Shown here piece by piece: positions 1-11,075 of a stretch of DNA of 64,000 nucleotides. Position numbers and translations under genes: made by a program. The notes beneath the pieces were generated by a model that worked only from the letters and a program-made list of their open reading frames with translations, searched no databases and was not told the origin of the DNA. Within the stretch, counting starts at the first letter, position 1; each line of letters begins with the position of its first letter. Source of the DNA: Kryptolebias marmoratus (Eukaryota > Chordata > Actinopteri > Cyprinodontiformes > Rivulidae). Location of the stretch: the NCBI RefSeq assembly GCF_001649575.2, contig NC_051445.1, positions 10,262,134-10,326,133 of the forward strand, written 5' to 3'.

Positions 1-304
1 ATTTGTGTCGAAGAGAACTGCTGATGATTCGGCGTGCGGTTTTTCTTCTGCAAGGCCCGACTGCTGCCGAGTTGATCGAGTGGCAGCGAATGTTTTGGCA
101 CGTTAAATCGTTAAATTAGGACCATTTGCGGTGCAGAAGCTTCGGGCCCAGGTGGGTTTTCATGCATCTGAGTCGTCTTTAGGAAGAAGACTCAGAATAT
201 AGACTTTCACTTGTGGCCTGTTTAAGTTTCTGCATGTTTCTGACAGGTTAAAAACCAATCACCAGTTGTGAAATCTACTTTTTATTTCTTCTTCTAACCA
301 TCAG

Positions 305-417
305 GTTGTTTGCTCGACCTGGGGTCCGGCAACTCCAACTCGGCGGCTCCGTCCGACCCGTCCTCCACATCCGGCTCGGACCTGTGGGGGGACTTTGACT
401 CTGTATCCCAGCAGTGA
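305..417 (+). CDS. necap1: NECAP-family endocytosis adaptor, last coding exon only
   Basis: Terminal exon of a gene that lies mostly left of the window. A splice acceptor (ends at 304) is followed by 37 codons and a TGA at 415-417. The exon encodes CLLDLGS near its start and SDLWGDFDS near its end. From memory, the C-terminal tail of NECAP1/NECAP2 has the same order: an ILLDLDS-like segment, a Ser/Pro/Thr-rich spacer, then DLWGDF. NECAP proteins bind the AP2 ear and help recruit accessory factors in clathrin-mediated endocytosis. Vertebrate NECAPs usually end in a WVQF AP2-binding motif; here the protein stops at SVSQQ without it. The MFAP gene next door supports the call, since NECAP1-MFAP5 and NECAP2-MFAP2 are near one another in human. 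The choice between NECAP1 and NECAP2 is uncertain; foxj2 in the same window favours NECAP1. Confidence 0.68.
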
Positions 418-1264
418 GGAAACATTTGTCCTGCTCGTCTTCGGTTTTTGTTTCTTTTTTGTTTGTTTGTTTGTTTCTCGCTGTAAAATTCAACAAAGCA
501 CTTTTTTGAAAATTCATTTTCAAAAATCCTGTATCTCTCCCTGCCGAGCAGGGTAACCCTCCGATGGTTTTATGTTCCTCGCAGCGCAGTCGGCTTCGTC
601 CCCCCCCCCGGTTGTGTTGTTTCCCGCCTCTTGCTAAATGCTAATCCTAGAGTACACATAATCGCATTATCGGGGGTAGCAAATCACGTTAAGCGTCTAA
701 TTAACTATATGATTAAATAGAACTTATGTACAGAGAAGATTTATTTGAAATGTATATATTGTGTCGGTAGTTTCTGAATATTGTCCGTGTTGGTGTCACC
801 TTCCTGTCCTGTAGCTGCTTCTCCAGGGTCTTCCCCTCGCAGCGGGGCGGACTTTATGCACTGACTGACAGCCGAGTCCGTCTTTGTAGTTAGTAATTCA
901 TAAAGTCTGCATCCGGAGATCGCCTCATGTTCGAGATTATCGTGGCGTTCGCCGCAGAGTTGACTTTACTTGAAAGCGCGGTGTCAGGCCGCAGCTGATT
1001 TAGAGGGCGGTCGGGCTCTTTGGCGCTCCCTGCTCAGCTCTTGTGGCCGTGCAGCTGCTCGGCACCGACTCCACCGGGAGTGGAGCCTGTCGTAAATCAA
1101 GATCCGAGAGGGTGTTAGGAAACGAGAAAAACGAGAAAGAGGCAACAAGTGCTTTCATCTTTGCCTCGAGGGGAAAGGAGGGATGACTTCCCCCCCGTGT
1201 TGTCGTTTCCACCCAGCGCAGCTGCGAGTCGTGTGGGTCACGACCTCTTTCCTCAATAAATAGG
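418..1264 (+). other. Probable 3' UTR of the NECAP gene
   Basis: Non-coding stretch after the NECAP stop codon. It contains a T-rich tract with GTTT repeats (about 448-478) and a poly-C run (about 601-610), and ends at an AATAAA signal at 1255-1260. No conserved protein-coding exon was seen. Confidence 0.5.
1255..1260 (+). terminator. Polyadenylation signal, probably NECAP gene
   Basis: AATAAA on the + strand, about 840 bases after the NECAP stop. Further AATAAA copies on the same strand around 1640 and 1690-1715 are alternatives. The MFAP gene converges from the other side. Confidence 0.45.
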
Positions 1265-1758
1265 TGCGTTTCCGGCCGCGCTCAGCCCGAGGTGCGCTTT
1301 ATCCGTTTAATTCTTCGTGCGGCAGGCGATCAGGTAATCAGCCGGGGGGGCGTGCCGAGTTTAACGGTGTTCGTTTTTAGTGAGAAATGAAACGGGGAAC
1401 CAAGCCAGCACGCGTTTGCAGGATCGTTTCTGTTGTGCTATTATCATGTACAAAATCACGACGAAACGTCTTTCGCCGATATCATTGTGTCGTGTCTGAT
1501 GTGCAGTGGCATGCGGCGTGGCAATGGACGTCGCCTGGAGCACGCACGCGTCAAAAGCGTACGAGTGTTTTTGTCGTTTATTGTCCATATTATATGCATT
1601 TGTCTCAGATGTTACCTGTAAACTGTAAAGGTGAATGGAAATAAATATGCAAATCTAAAGAAGACAGTAAATGTAACTTTTGTTCCTAAAAGAGCAGCAT
1701 ATAAAAAATAAAAATAAAACTCAGAAATGAATTGCTCAAAAACAACATTTTGTGGTAT

Positions 1759-1764
1759 TTTATT
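1759..1764 (-). terminator. Polyadenylation signal, probably MFAP gene
   Basis: AATAAA on the - strand (TTTATT on +), about 340 bases beyond the MFAP stop codon. It is the nearest good hexamer downstream of that gene. Confidence 0.45.
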
Positions 1765-2103
1765 GGCTGAAATAGTGCACAGTATATTGGATTGTCATAT
1801 TGCAGTCCTGCACAGTCTTTTTCTTTGGTCTTTTCCTACGAAATGACTCAGTGCGGCTATAGGCCCATTACTACAGTACGATTAAACAAATCAGAAACCA
1901 TGAGAGGCACGATCTGTGTCTGACTACACATGAAATGAGCACGACCTAAATATTCACACACAGTTAAAAGAATATTATTTAAACGTCGGTGTGATCTGGC
2001 GCACGCGGTGTGGAGGAGCTGGCTTTTCACCCACAGCGGCTGAAGGTGGACCCTCGTTAAGGCACCGTACTCAGTTGGGGTCACGCCGTCACCCTGGGCG
2101 CCA

Positions 2104-4977
2104 TCAGGCCTTGTTTGCCCACGTTTTGAGGTTGCCACGGCGACTGCGGCAGCGTTTCCTCGTGGTTGTCCTTTCGATGCGTCTGGGCCACCCGGACAGC
2201 TCTCGGCACATTTCAGCTGTCAAAACAGGAACGTTTTTTAAAATTTTTATTCCAGGCAGAGTCCTGCTCTGTAAAACCGGAGCGCTTGTTTCAGATGAGA
2301 GCCGCCTCACCTCTCAGATAGTCGTCCTGCTGGCACACCGTCCTCACGCAGATCTCGTTGTTGATCACGTACATACGGGGGAGGCTGGCGTCAGACACGG
2401 GATAAAAAAACAGAACGTCAGGAGTCACCTTTTAGAGCAGGGGTGTCAAACTCCAAGCTTTGAGGGCCACTGTCCTGCTCCAACACACCTGATTCAAATA
2501 GTTTAATCACCTCCTCACCAAATCACCAATTTCTCCTGAAGCACGTCCACGAGTCGTCCGTTTAAATCAGGTTTTAAAGCAAGAACGCGTCTAAAACACG
2601 CAGGGGAGCGGCCCCCGAGGAATGGAGTTTGACTCGTGTGTTTTAGAGAAATAAACTGATTCAGACTGAAGGGAAACATGTCTGGTTACTTGCAGTAAAT
2701 GTGCATGTTTGCTTAGAAATCCTTGTAGCCTGTAGAACAATATAAAGGTGCCATATCTACACAAGAACCCAGATGAAAAATTTACAATTACGTTTTATGA
2801 CTGAATAATACGGATCTATAAATGGCACATGTGTTTGATCCGAATAATTAGAAGATAATTCAAATGAAAGATTTTGAGACAAGGATTTTCTAGAGTCTCA
2901 TCTTAATGAAACGTTTGTGGAAGAGCATCGTTGTGGGAATGTAGGAGATGTTTCCTGATGACTGGAGAAGGTCATAAAGGTTTGATTTGGGCTCCAGCGA
3001 TCAGCGGTCAGACAGGTGGACGAAACTTCCAAGGTAAGCTCTGTTTAATCCAATGTTTTATACAGGAGCGTACCACCAGGAAAAAACCTTGACCTGCGCT
3101 TATGTGTGGAGTGGAAAGGAGAAACTAAAAAAGTTCTATCAGAACAGGTAAGACCTAAATTAGAAGGACAGGAGCTTAATCAAGCTGTTAAACACGGGGG
3201 CGGTACTGTCATGGTAACAAGGATTCCTCAGTTAAACCTGAAAAATCTGAACGCTCGTGATCAGAAATAATGCTTGAGAACGTCGAAGCTTTAATCAGAC
3301 ACATCAAATCTTAAGGTAGCCGTTTGTGTGAAGAAATTGTCTAATATCTCCAAAGTGAAGATCTCTTAAGATTCCTGCTGCTCAGTTTGTAGCAAGACTT
3401 TCTTCTGGTAATGGGGATTTTTTTTTTCACTCATTGTATTGCAGAATAAATTCAAGATGTTCTGACTCAAAAAAAAAAAAATCTTTGAGCTCGATACCTT
3501 TCAGTGGAGCACAGATGACGTTTAGTTTTGTTCATTGTGTCCATAAAATGTCATCCCCACAGATGAAATTTATCATTTTTTTGTTTAATAAATCTATTAC
3601 ACCCACATGCAGCTAATTATTTTTGCAGCAAAAACACATAAAAGTAAAAGAAAAACAAGTTTGCTTAGAGTTGGCCTTTATAAGCTGCGTTATCTAGAAT
3701 TATGTTCTAAATAAAGATCTTTTAATAAAGGTGTTTGTGATTAACGTTTAGGTTGCATGTGATGCATTTAACTTTGTGTGACTCTTTGTATTTAAAAAAA
3801 AAATTGAATTACATGTTGAATAAATCACATTTAGTGCAGAATGAGGCAATAACGTTTGTCGTGTTGCTTTTCCTTTCACTGCTGGAGCAGAAAGTAAATC
3901 ACGCTGCTGACAGAAGGGTCCAAACAAAGCGTCGCCCGCAGAGACGGCTCAGATTACCTGTAGAGACAAAGCCTGCCGAGACATCTCTTCATGGGCCTGT
4001 GGACAGAGTACATCCTGGTGCAGGGATACATCTCCTCCCTGCAGTCTGCAGAGGCACGAGACAAGTCTTTACATCACAGAAAGACAAAGCTGCGGGAAGG
4101 GGTTTCAAACTACAGATGCTAAGCAAAATAGTGGCACTTTTTTTTCCCAAAATGGAGGCCAAAACAAAGTCATATGAAAGTAACCAGTGGCGGTTCTAGG
4201 GGGTGGCACAGAGGGGCAGCTGCCACTGGAAAAAACATCTTGCCACCCTACTCGTTGGTTATTTAATGTATTTTTGCAGATTTCGCACAACGAAAGTCAA
4301 AGACATATCCACGGAACTTTAATATGTATCCAAACTCACTGATTTAGAATTCCCACACACCCCTCTTGAAAAACACCAAGTTGCCGGCAAATAGCAGTCA
4401 GCTAAGTGTTGTTTTTAATGTCATTTGTGTAGTTGTAGTCGTGCACAGACATCCTGAATGCATTGATTTAGATCCAAAGGGAAAACTTTTCCTGCGACAA
4501 TAAATTTTCCTCCCCAGCTGGAACCTCGTGCCACACCTAAGAAAAAAAAAATCCCCTAGATCCGCCACAGACAAGAACAGCGCTGGTTTGTATGCGAGCT
4601 TCTCAAAACTCGGATCAAATTGGAATTTAAACATACGCAGCACTGATGCAATTCTTTTTTATTCGTTTTTTAAATGTAACTCTTTATCGATGTGCAGGGT
4701 TTGGACATGCATGTCCTTTTAGCACCCCTACTTCCTATGGCTTTGTCTCAACATTGAAGGTGAACTAAAGGTCAAAGAGGGAGTTCAGAGGTCCCCTTAC
4801 TGTCCGGGGTTCCCGCGCGTGTCCCAGGGCTCTCTGGAAACAAGGACAGAAGACATTATTAGACGTGGAGGACAGGAGCCGCTCGTCCTGATCAGAAAGT
4901 GTGACTCATGAGGAGAAGGAGGAGGAGGAGGAGGAGAGGGTTACCGGTCTGCTGGGCCTGGACTCCAGCTGTGAGCG
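2104..4977 (-). CDS. mfap5: Microfibril-associated glycoprotein (MFAP2/MFAP5 family), C-terminal exons
   Basis: MAGP-family protein, secreted and bound to fibrillin microfibrils in the extracellular matrix. Exons in transcript order: 4945-4977 and 4801-4833 (two 33-base microexons), 3958-4045, 2311-2384, 2104-2216 (stop 2104-2106). All junctions are GT-AG and in phase. Exon 3958-4045 encodes CREEMYPCTRMYSVHRP, the start of the cysteine-rich matrix-binding domain. The next exon gives PRMYVINNEICVRTVC, and the last starts AEMCRELSGWPRR and has a basic tail. ICVRTVC is as in MFAP2, whereas CRELSGWPRR resembles MFAP5 more closely, so the paralogue is not settled. The signal peptide and acidic N-terminal exons, expected at higher coordinates, were not found. 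A hAT MITE sits only 53 bases upstream of exon 2311-2384. The gene converges on NECAP. Confidence 0.82.
2438..2640. mobile_element. hAT-type MITE with 8-bp target duplication
   Basis: Non-autonomous element of 203 bases in an intron of the MFAP gene. The left end reads CAGGGGTGTCAAACTCC; the reverse complement of the right end reads CACACGAGTCAAACTCC. Identical 8-base sequences TTTTAGAG flank both sides (2430-2437 and 2641-2648). An 8-bp duplication and CAGGGG-type ends point to the hAT superfamily. There is no coding capacity. It is related to the copy at 43016-43230: both contain an inner segment like CTCCAACACACCTGATTC. Confidence 0.82.
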
Positions 4978-6157
4978 CTGTGGAACAGAAACCAGATGAG
5001 GGAGGGGTGTTCAGCGGGGTCAAAACAAACACGCAGCGACTCGACCGTAACTAAACAAGCTGACTTTGGCAGCGTTACCATGGAAACAGCAGAGGAGCAG
5101 GACCACTGGGAGGCTGCCCATGGCTTCGGCTTGGAAGAGGCGAGCTTTACAAGCTGCAGGAAGAGGAAACAAGTCGGGGGTGATTTCACACGCCGGAGCT
5201 GCTTCATATCCTCGCTGTGCTGTTTATGTTTCCTTTAATCCCTCCTGCATGTGAATGCTCCCCACATTCCAAGTGCCTGTAATGTCCCCCACACCCTCCA
5301 AGTTCTGCCTCAGAAGTTATCATCGCTATAAAAGAGGGCCTGAGCTCATTTCCCCGAGTTTATTTAATCTGGACTTTATTGGGAGCTTGTAAACAGCCTG
5401 ATAGAGCAGCAGCAGAGCGGCCGAAGGAAAACACCTCACCTCACCTCTGTAAATGTGTTTTTCCTCCCTCGCCCGACTCCTTGAACCCCCTTCCCCTCTC
5501 CGCTCTCCCGCCCAGCACCATTCCTCGTGTGATGTGTCAGAGTAACTTTGGAGTCCAAACTGTGAGTCCTCTCTAAAGAATGTGTTTTTTGGGCCCTGCT
5601 TGAGCTTCCTCCCCTCCCGTCCACCCCACCACCCCACCAGCACCACTCTCTTACAGTCGCACATTCTTTCCCAGCTTTATTTTTAGGCGACATGTCAGTG
5701 CTTTCCAAGTATAAAATCATCACTAACCATTTTTTTTCCTCTCTTTCTCTCTCTGTCTTAAGTTTTCAGCAGTGATAGTGTGGATGTAGTCTGTTGAAAG
5801 TGGTGTCTTGTCCTGCTTCAGATGTCTTTCTGTGTCATGTTCTTCTCTCTGCCCGGTGTCACACCATATATTACCAAACCTACATGTCTGTTAGGATCTG
5901 TTAACCAGCCCAGCGTACTCCTACAGCTCCTGACATCTACAACCAGCAGGACCCGTCCTTCAGTCGGTGTCTCTGGATGTGAGTTACCGTCCATCTGTTC
6001 TCACAGAATGTGCAAAAAAAAAGAAAAAAGGACAAAAGAAGGTGCCAGGTGAGGAAGAAATGAACTCGTACTCACATCGTTTGGTGTCGTCCACAACTTC
6101 TTTAGTTTTATGAATCTTTTGTCTTCTCTTCTTTCCCCTCCTTCCATCTCCTGCACC

Positions 6158-6225
6158 CTCCTCCTCCTCCTCCTCCTCGTCTTCTTCCTCCTCCTCCTCC
6201 TGCTCCTCATCATCATCATCATCAC
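6158..6225. repeat. CTC/CAT trinucleotide-rich tract
   Basis: Imperfect run of CTC and CTT triplets ending in a short CAT run. Antisense reading gives only an Arg/Met-rich low-complexity frame, which I do not take as a gene. Confidence 0.75.
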
Positions 6226-6854
6226 AGATTCGTGTTTTTCATCATTTTCTCTGCCACAGTTTAGTTAAACTTTGTAAACCGACGACAATCCTTCTCTTCT
6301 CAGGGCTCGTTCTGTGTGTTTTAGCGGATTCTGTGACCGTTAACATGAGGAGCCGGAGTTGTTGTGTAAGTCGGTTTATTCCCACAAAATGGAAAAAAAC
6401 ATTTAAATGTGTTTGATGCGAACCGGCCACCCTTTGTTTCTAAGCTCTTCGTACCTCTGTGGTTACATCATTTGTTCCAAGACTTTTGCAATAAAAGATT
6501 TTTCCAAAACTTTCTGGTTTTTCCGAGCTTATTGTTTTGCTGCAGAATAAAATCTGGACGTTTGAGCACTAGATGCTGATACCTTTTGCCTTCTGCATTC
6601 CTAACTAACTCATATGAAGAATATGAGGCTTTTGGACTATTTCCACCTGAAATCAAATCAAAACAAATCAGCATTACGAGAAGCACTGGATGTACCAAAC
6701 ATGAGCAAAATGTGGCCTGAAGGCGAAAAAGCAGCCACAAGACTATTTCCATCCAGAGGTGCCACTAAATGGGGGCCAATGGGGCCAGCAGACCCCCCGC
6801 CCCCCTATAAATTTTGTGCCCAACTGGTAGGACAGACTTGTGTCTACTTTGTCT

Positions 6855-7390
6855 GCTAGCAAATATCTCATGAAATACTGGACAAATCTTTATAAAGAAG
6901 AAACTGATTATTGGACGTACATCTCCACCTCTTTAGCTTTTGAAGTCAACCTAATTCAAGATGGCCGCTACAGCTAATCAACCTTAGCAAACGCAAAACA
7001 AGACTATAAGTTCGACAATTATACAGATATTGAGGTAGGAGTTGGTGTGTTTGTAGCTCTGAGCGTTAACACATCTCATGAGATCTTTGGTTGAAACATT
7101 TTGTACGCAAGGCAGCGAGCGAGCCGCATTATTTCAAGAGAAGCTAGTTTTAATTCTGGATGTGACTGTAAGAGAGGCGAGGACAAGCTTCAGTGTGCTC
7201 AGTAGTGACAGTTCTTAGTTATCAACATTAAATGACAAACAGAGTAAACCTACATCAAAGGCAACTTGATAACTCCCATGTTGAAGCGTTTTTCAGATAA
7301 CCTGTAAATGATAACAGCAGGATTAAACTCGGTTTTGGTGTCACCCTAAGATTAAACGTGGCCCCCATCTGGCCACTCATTTGAAAACTT
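6855..7390 (-). repeat. Diverged dispersed repeat A, reverse orientation
   Basis: Shares with other copies (for example 22040-22860) the phrases, read on the - strand: TATCTGTATAATTG-like, GGCGGCCATCTTGAATT, and TTTCATGAGATATTTGCTAGCAG. Old and fragmentary; no coding frame. Confidence 0.6.
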
Positions 7391-8599
7391 TCTGAAGGTG
7401 CCCCTGTTTCCATCAGGATAAAGTCAATGGATGAAAAGCAACTTTATAAATAATGAATCTAGAAGCAAGTGAAAACAGTCTGCACTTCCTTTTTACCTCC
7501 AACGAAGAAGGCCGTCCACGTTTTAGATTAAAATAAGTTGAACTTTTCATGGCCGTGTTGGTCAAATTGATCTGACTGAACCCAAACTAAAGATGAAAGT
7601 TTAATTAAAACAAACTACTTTGTAAAATTTCCTATATTGTCACCAGTGACTGTTTATCGGGCAGCGTGTTTGATATGTCAAGGAAGTTTCCACCAAGCCT
7701 GCTAACAGTATTACAAAACTGCCAGCCTTCAAAATAAAAGTTGATGGTTTATTTTGCTGCTTGTGCTGTCACGGATTAAGGCAAAAAGATCCTTTTGGGG
7801 AGGAAAAAGTGTTGCTCACTCCTGGTATCGACATGTCCCTTTATGGAGTGTTCTCAGTGTGCAAACATCAGGCTGCTTTAGTTTATAAAGGTAAAACAGA
7901 AACTTTGGTTTAACATTTAACTTTTTTTTCTTTTTTTTTTTTTTCATTTTCTTCTGCCTGTTTGTACGTAACAAAGATTAGAAACATCAGCCATGTGTTT
8001 CCTTCAGCATGGTATTTATATAATGTGCAGTTTAAAGATATTTACAGATATGTATAATCTGAAGACAGATTATTTCCAGGGACTGTTTCTTGACACAAAC
8101 AGCAGGTGGAGCACAAGGACAGAAATTTACAGCAACGGGAGTCGTTAGCAGGCTGAACTTCATTACTGTAACGATTTTCACCCTTTATCAGGTTTCATAA
8201 ACTGCGTTTTTCACACATAGCTGGACCTTTATATTCCTACACTCGGCCGTTAATTCACCTAAACTTTTCTTTGTGGACACATGTGATCCTAACTTGTACA
8301 TAAAGTTCAAAAACAAGCTGCGTGTTTTTGTTTTTTGTTTTTTTTTATTCAAGCTTTTTGTTGTTTCTCAGGCTCCCGAGGCAGAATAAAATGCTTCATA
8401 CACACAACCCAACCAAGACATGAAACAAGACATTTAACACGTTAGCATGATTTAAGAGCTGATTTCTTTTGATTTGATTTATTCAAAATTAAACACTAAC
8501 ACCTTTGAGATAAGCATGAATAATAAATGACGGTCACACGATTGAACTTGAATTGATTTAGTTTATTTTAGATACTGAAACTCTGCGAACATTTTGATA

Positions 8600-8740
8600 A
8601 AACCCAAAACTCGATTTTAGATGGCCACCACTGCCAACTGACCCTAGAAAACACAATATAGATTACAACTCATTACATTTCACAGATGTTGAGTTGGAAT
8701 TTCATGTAATAACTGAGAGTCATGAACGAACAAATAAAAG
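8600..8740 (-). repeat. Diverged dispersed repeat A fragment
   Basis: Short reverse-oriented fragment with the same landmarks as other copies: GGTGGCCATCT, GGGTCAGTTGGCAGT, and a TCTGTGAAATG segment on the - strand. Confidence 0.55.
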
Positions 8741-10061
8741 CCCTGGCTTGAAAAATAAAGAAGGCGGTGGACGATCCGCATTTCTTCAAGGAACACAAGG
8801 CCTTTATTTTCTACTCAGCATTTCTGTTTTCCTGTCTTATTAAGAGTGCTCAAGGAATGCATGTTAGAATTTCAGGCAGTAGCTGCCTTTTCCCCCTTCA
8901 ACATTCCTTGACATTTTTTTATTTTTACTGTTTATATTACTCTCCATTTACTGTATTTCTGCAGGTTTGACCTGTTGTTCCTCAGATATCCTGCGGTGGG
9001 AACGGCACCGTGCTCAGCGTACATCTTCTGGTGGTTTCTGATCCACGGTAAGCCGCAGTAAAGTTTCTCTGTCGACAGCTCAGGCCTTTCTGGAACGTTG
9101 TACAAATAAGTGAGGCACAATACCTTGGCAGAACGAAACCTTAGATCAGCTGTAGCTGCAGAAACGTCTTAGATTCATCCTCTTGCAGTTAGGAAGACAT
9201 TTCATTCAAACTGTCCTACACATTTCCCATATGGCAGTTTGTGGGAACAGTAAAGTGACAATGAAGGACATATTTTCTGACCCTTTGTCTCTGAGACCCT
9301 TTGTGTTGAAGAGCTGCATTTCACTGGGACGCTTATAGCAGCTACAGGATGGAAACCTGATCCGCACCAGCCTCTCTGGCTTCCACTAATACAAATATTG
9401 CCCCCCGTACCCATGAAGTTCAGGACAGCTCTCATGGTGGGGCAGCTCGGCTCAAGAGGGGACATACTCATCATCCTCTTGACATATTGGGGTTACGTGG
9501 GCTCCAGGGAGAGCCAGCGGGGTGTCTCTAACAAGGTCGACCGGCCAAGGCCGATGACAGCTTGACAGATGAGGGCAGAGCAAGCAAAAGAGGGGGAGGA
9601 GAGGAGCCAAGAGGAGCAATCAATCCTGCGGACACATCAACCCGCCGCTCTGCTCACGGTGCCACCACGTGAAGGAAAAAAAACAAAAAAAACAACAACA
9701 ACAAAATAAAAAAGCTGGTGCAAGTTTGGGGGTTGACAAAAACAAGAAATAAAGGAGTCAGGTGGTGTGACAGTGAGGAAGCTAGAATGAATAAAACAAG
9801 CATGCCAGACTGTAAACACATGATAATCTCTCCACTTGTTTATTAGGTGGATGGTATTGCAGGACGCATGCCAGCTCCATATACACCTGACCTCTTATTC
9901 ACCCCGACACACTCCTCCTCTGCTCCTCGTCTCCCCACATTCTGAAAATGATCTTTCCACGAGATCCTTCTGCTGGTCTGAATTAGATTTAGCATCAATC
10001 ATTGCCACCAAACCCGATAGACCATCGTTCTCATGTCCTCAGTTCTGTTTGAAGCTTCAGA

Positions 10062-10220
10062 TCCTTTAAAGTCGGGTATGGTGGAAAGGTTATGAACAAC
10101 TAATATCGTACCTGTTGTAGATCGCTCTTTGAACAACCTCGGTTTGGAGGAACGGTGTAACTGTGACCAAACAAACAAGCTAACGGCTAGTCTGAGTTCA
10201 GCAAAGACCAGAGCTTTTGT
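10062..10220 (+). repeat. Single arm of the palindromic MITE family
   Basis: Resembles the left arms of the elements at 54490, 56135 and 59030: GTGGAAAGGTTATGAACA, then a TACCTGTTGTAGAT core, then GCTCTTTGAACAACCTC and GGTTTGGAGGAA. I found no matching inverted arm within the next kilobase, so it is either truncated or a solo arm. Confidence 0.6.
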
Positions 10221-10819
10221 AGAAAGTGTCACCGTTTTTGGTGTTTTGATTTGTGTTCCTGTTTTAGATTTATCTGACAGTTTTTCTGTAAGTTATTTCT
10301 GCCAGTCTTTACAGTTTAGTAGTATTCTTAGTCAGCTTTTTTTCTGGGAGGTTTTTCTTTTGTTTCAGTCTGGCATTTTTTAGGTTTGTTTTCCTGGTTT
10401 CCAGCCGTTGTTTATCCTCAGCTCTCCTGTTTGCCCCCGTCTATCACACCTATAGTTCATTTCTAATCATCTCAGCTGCTCGGACTCACAAATCAACCCT
10501 CAGCAGATAGAAGCTCCTTGTTTTCCTTAATTCTCTGTCAGGTCCTCCTATGTAGTTCTCTGTCCCTGTCCTGTCCTGTCCTGTTCTGGTTATCTTTGAC
10601 TCTTGTTTACCTGATTTGTGGTTTCATTTATTGAAAAACTTTTTTTGGATTTACACCTGCCTGCCTGCACTCCTGGGACCTCGTCCACCAACAATCATTC
10701 AGGAAAGTTGTACATTGACGTCAGTTTCACACATTTATTGTTTTATTTCCATGCGCACAGATTATTCTAATTGCTCAAATCAGAGCTCAGACTGATCATA
10801 TTTTCACAGAAACAAGATA

Positions 10820-11075
10820 ACTTGAAGACATCATTAGAGTTGATTTCCCTCCACTGGCTTCCTGTTCATTACAAGCTTGATTTTAAGATGTTTCTGTTAG
10901 TTTTTAGGGCTCTTGGTGGTGTGGTCCCACAGAAGTGGAGGTGATTGAGCCTTTGGAATTGCTGCTCCTAATTTGTGGAATATTTTACTTCTCCATATTA
11001 AATCTTTTCAGAGTTTAGAAAATTATAAGGACCCACTTCTACTCGAGCAGTTGAGTTAAGTGGAGCATTTTTAAA
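10820..11075 (+). mobile_element. Fragment of LINE reverse-transcriptase ORF (C-terminal part)
   Basis: Reading across two small frame breaks gives LHWLPVHYKLDFKMFLLVF, followed by FGIAAPNLWNILLLHIKSF. Both match the signature end of non-LTR retrotransposon ORF2 in fish (L2/CR1-like; LHWLPV, then a VAAPxLWN block). Only the C-terminal portion remains, and it is broken between the two blocks. Confidence 0.62.

Noticed and set aside
5327..5333. TATAAAA on the + strand, as a promoter
   Set aside because: No coding gene on the + strand follows before 26 kb, and the MFAP gene runs the other way. Probably chance.
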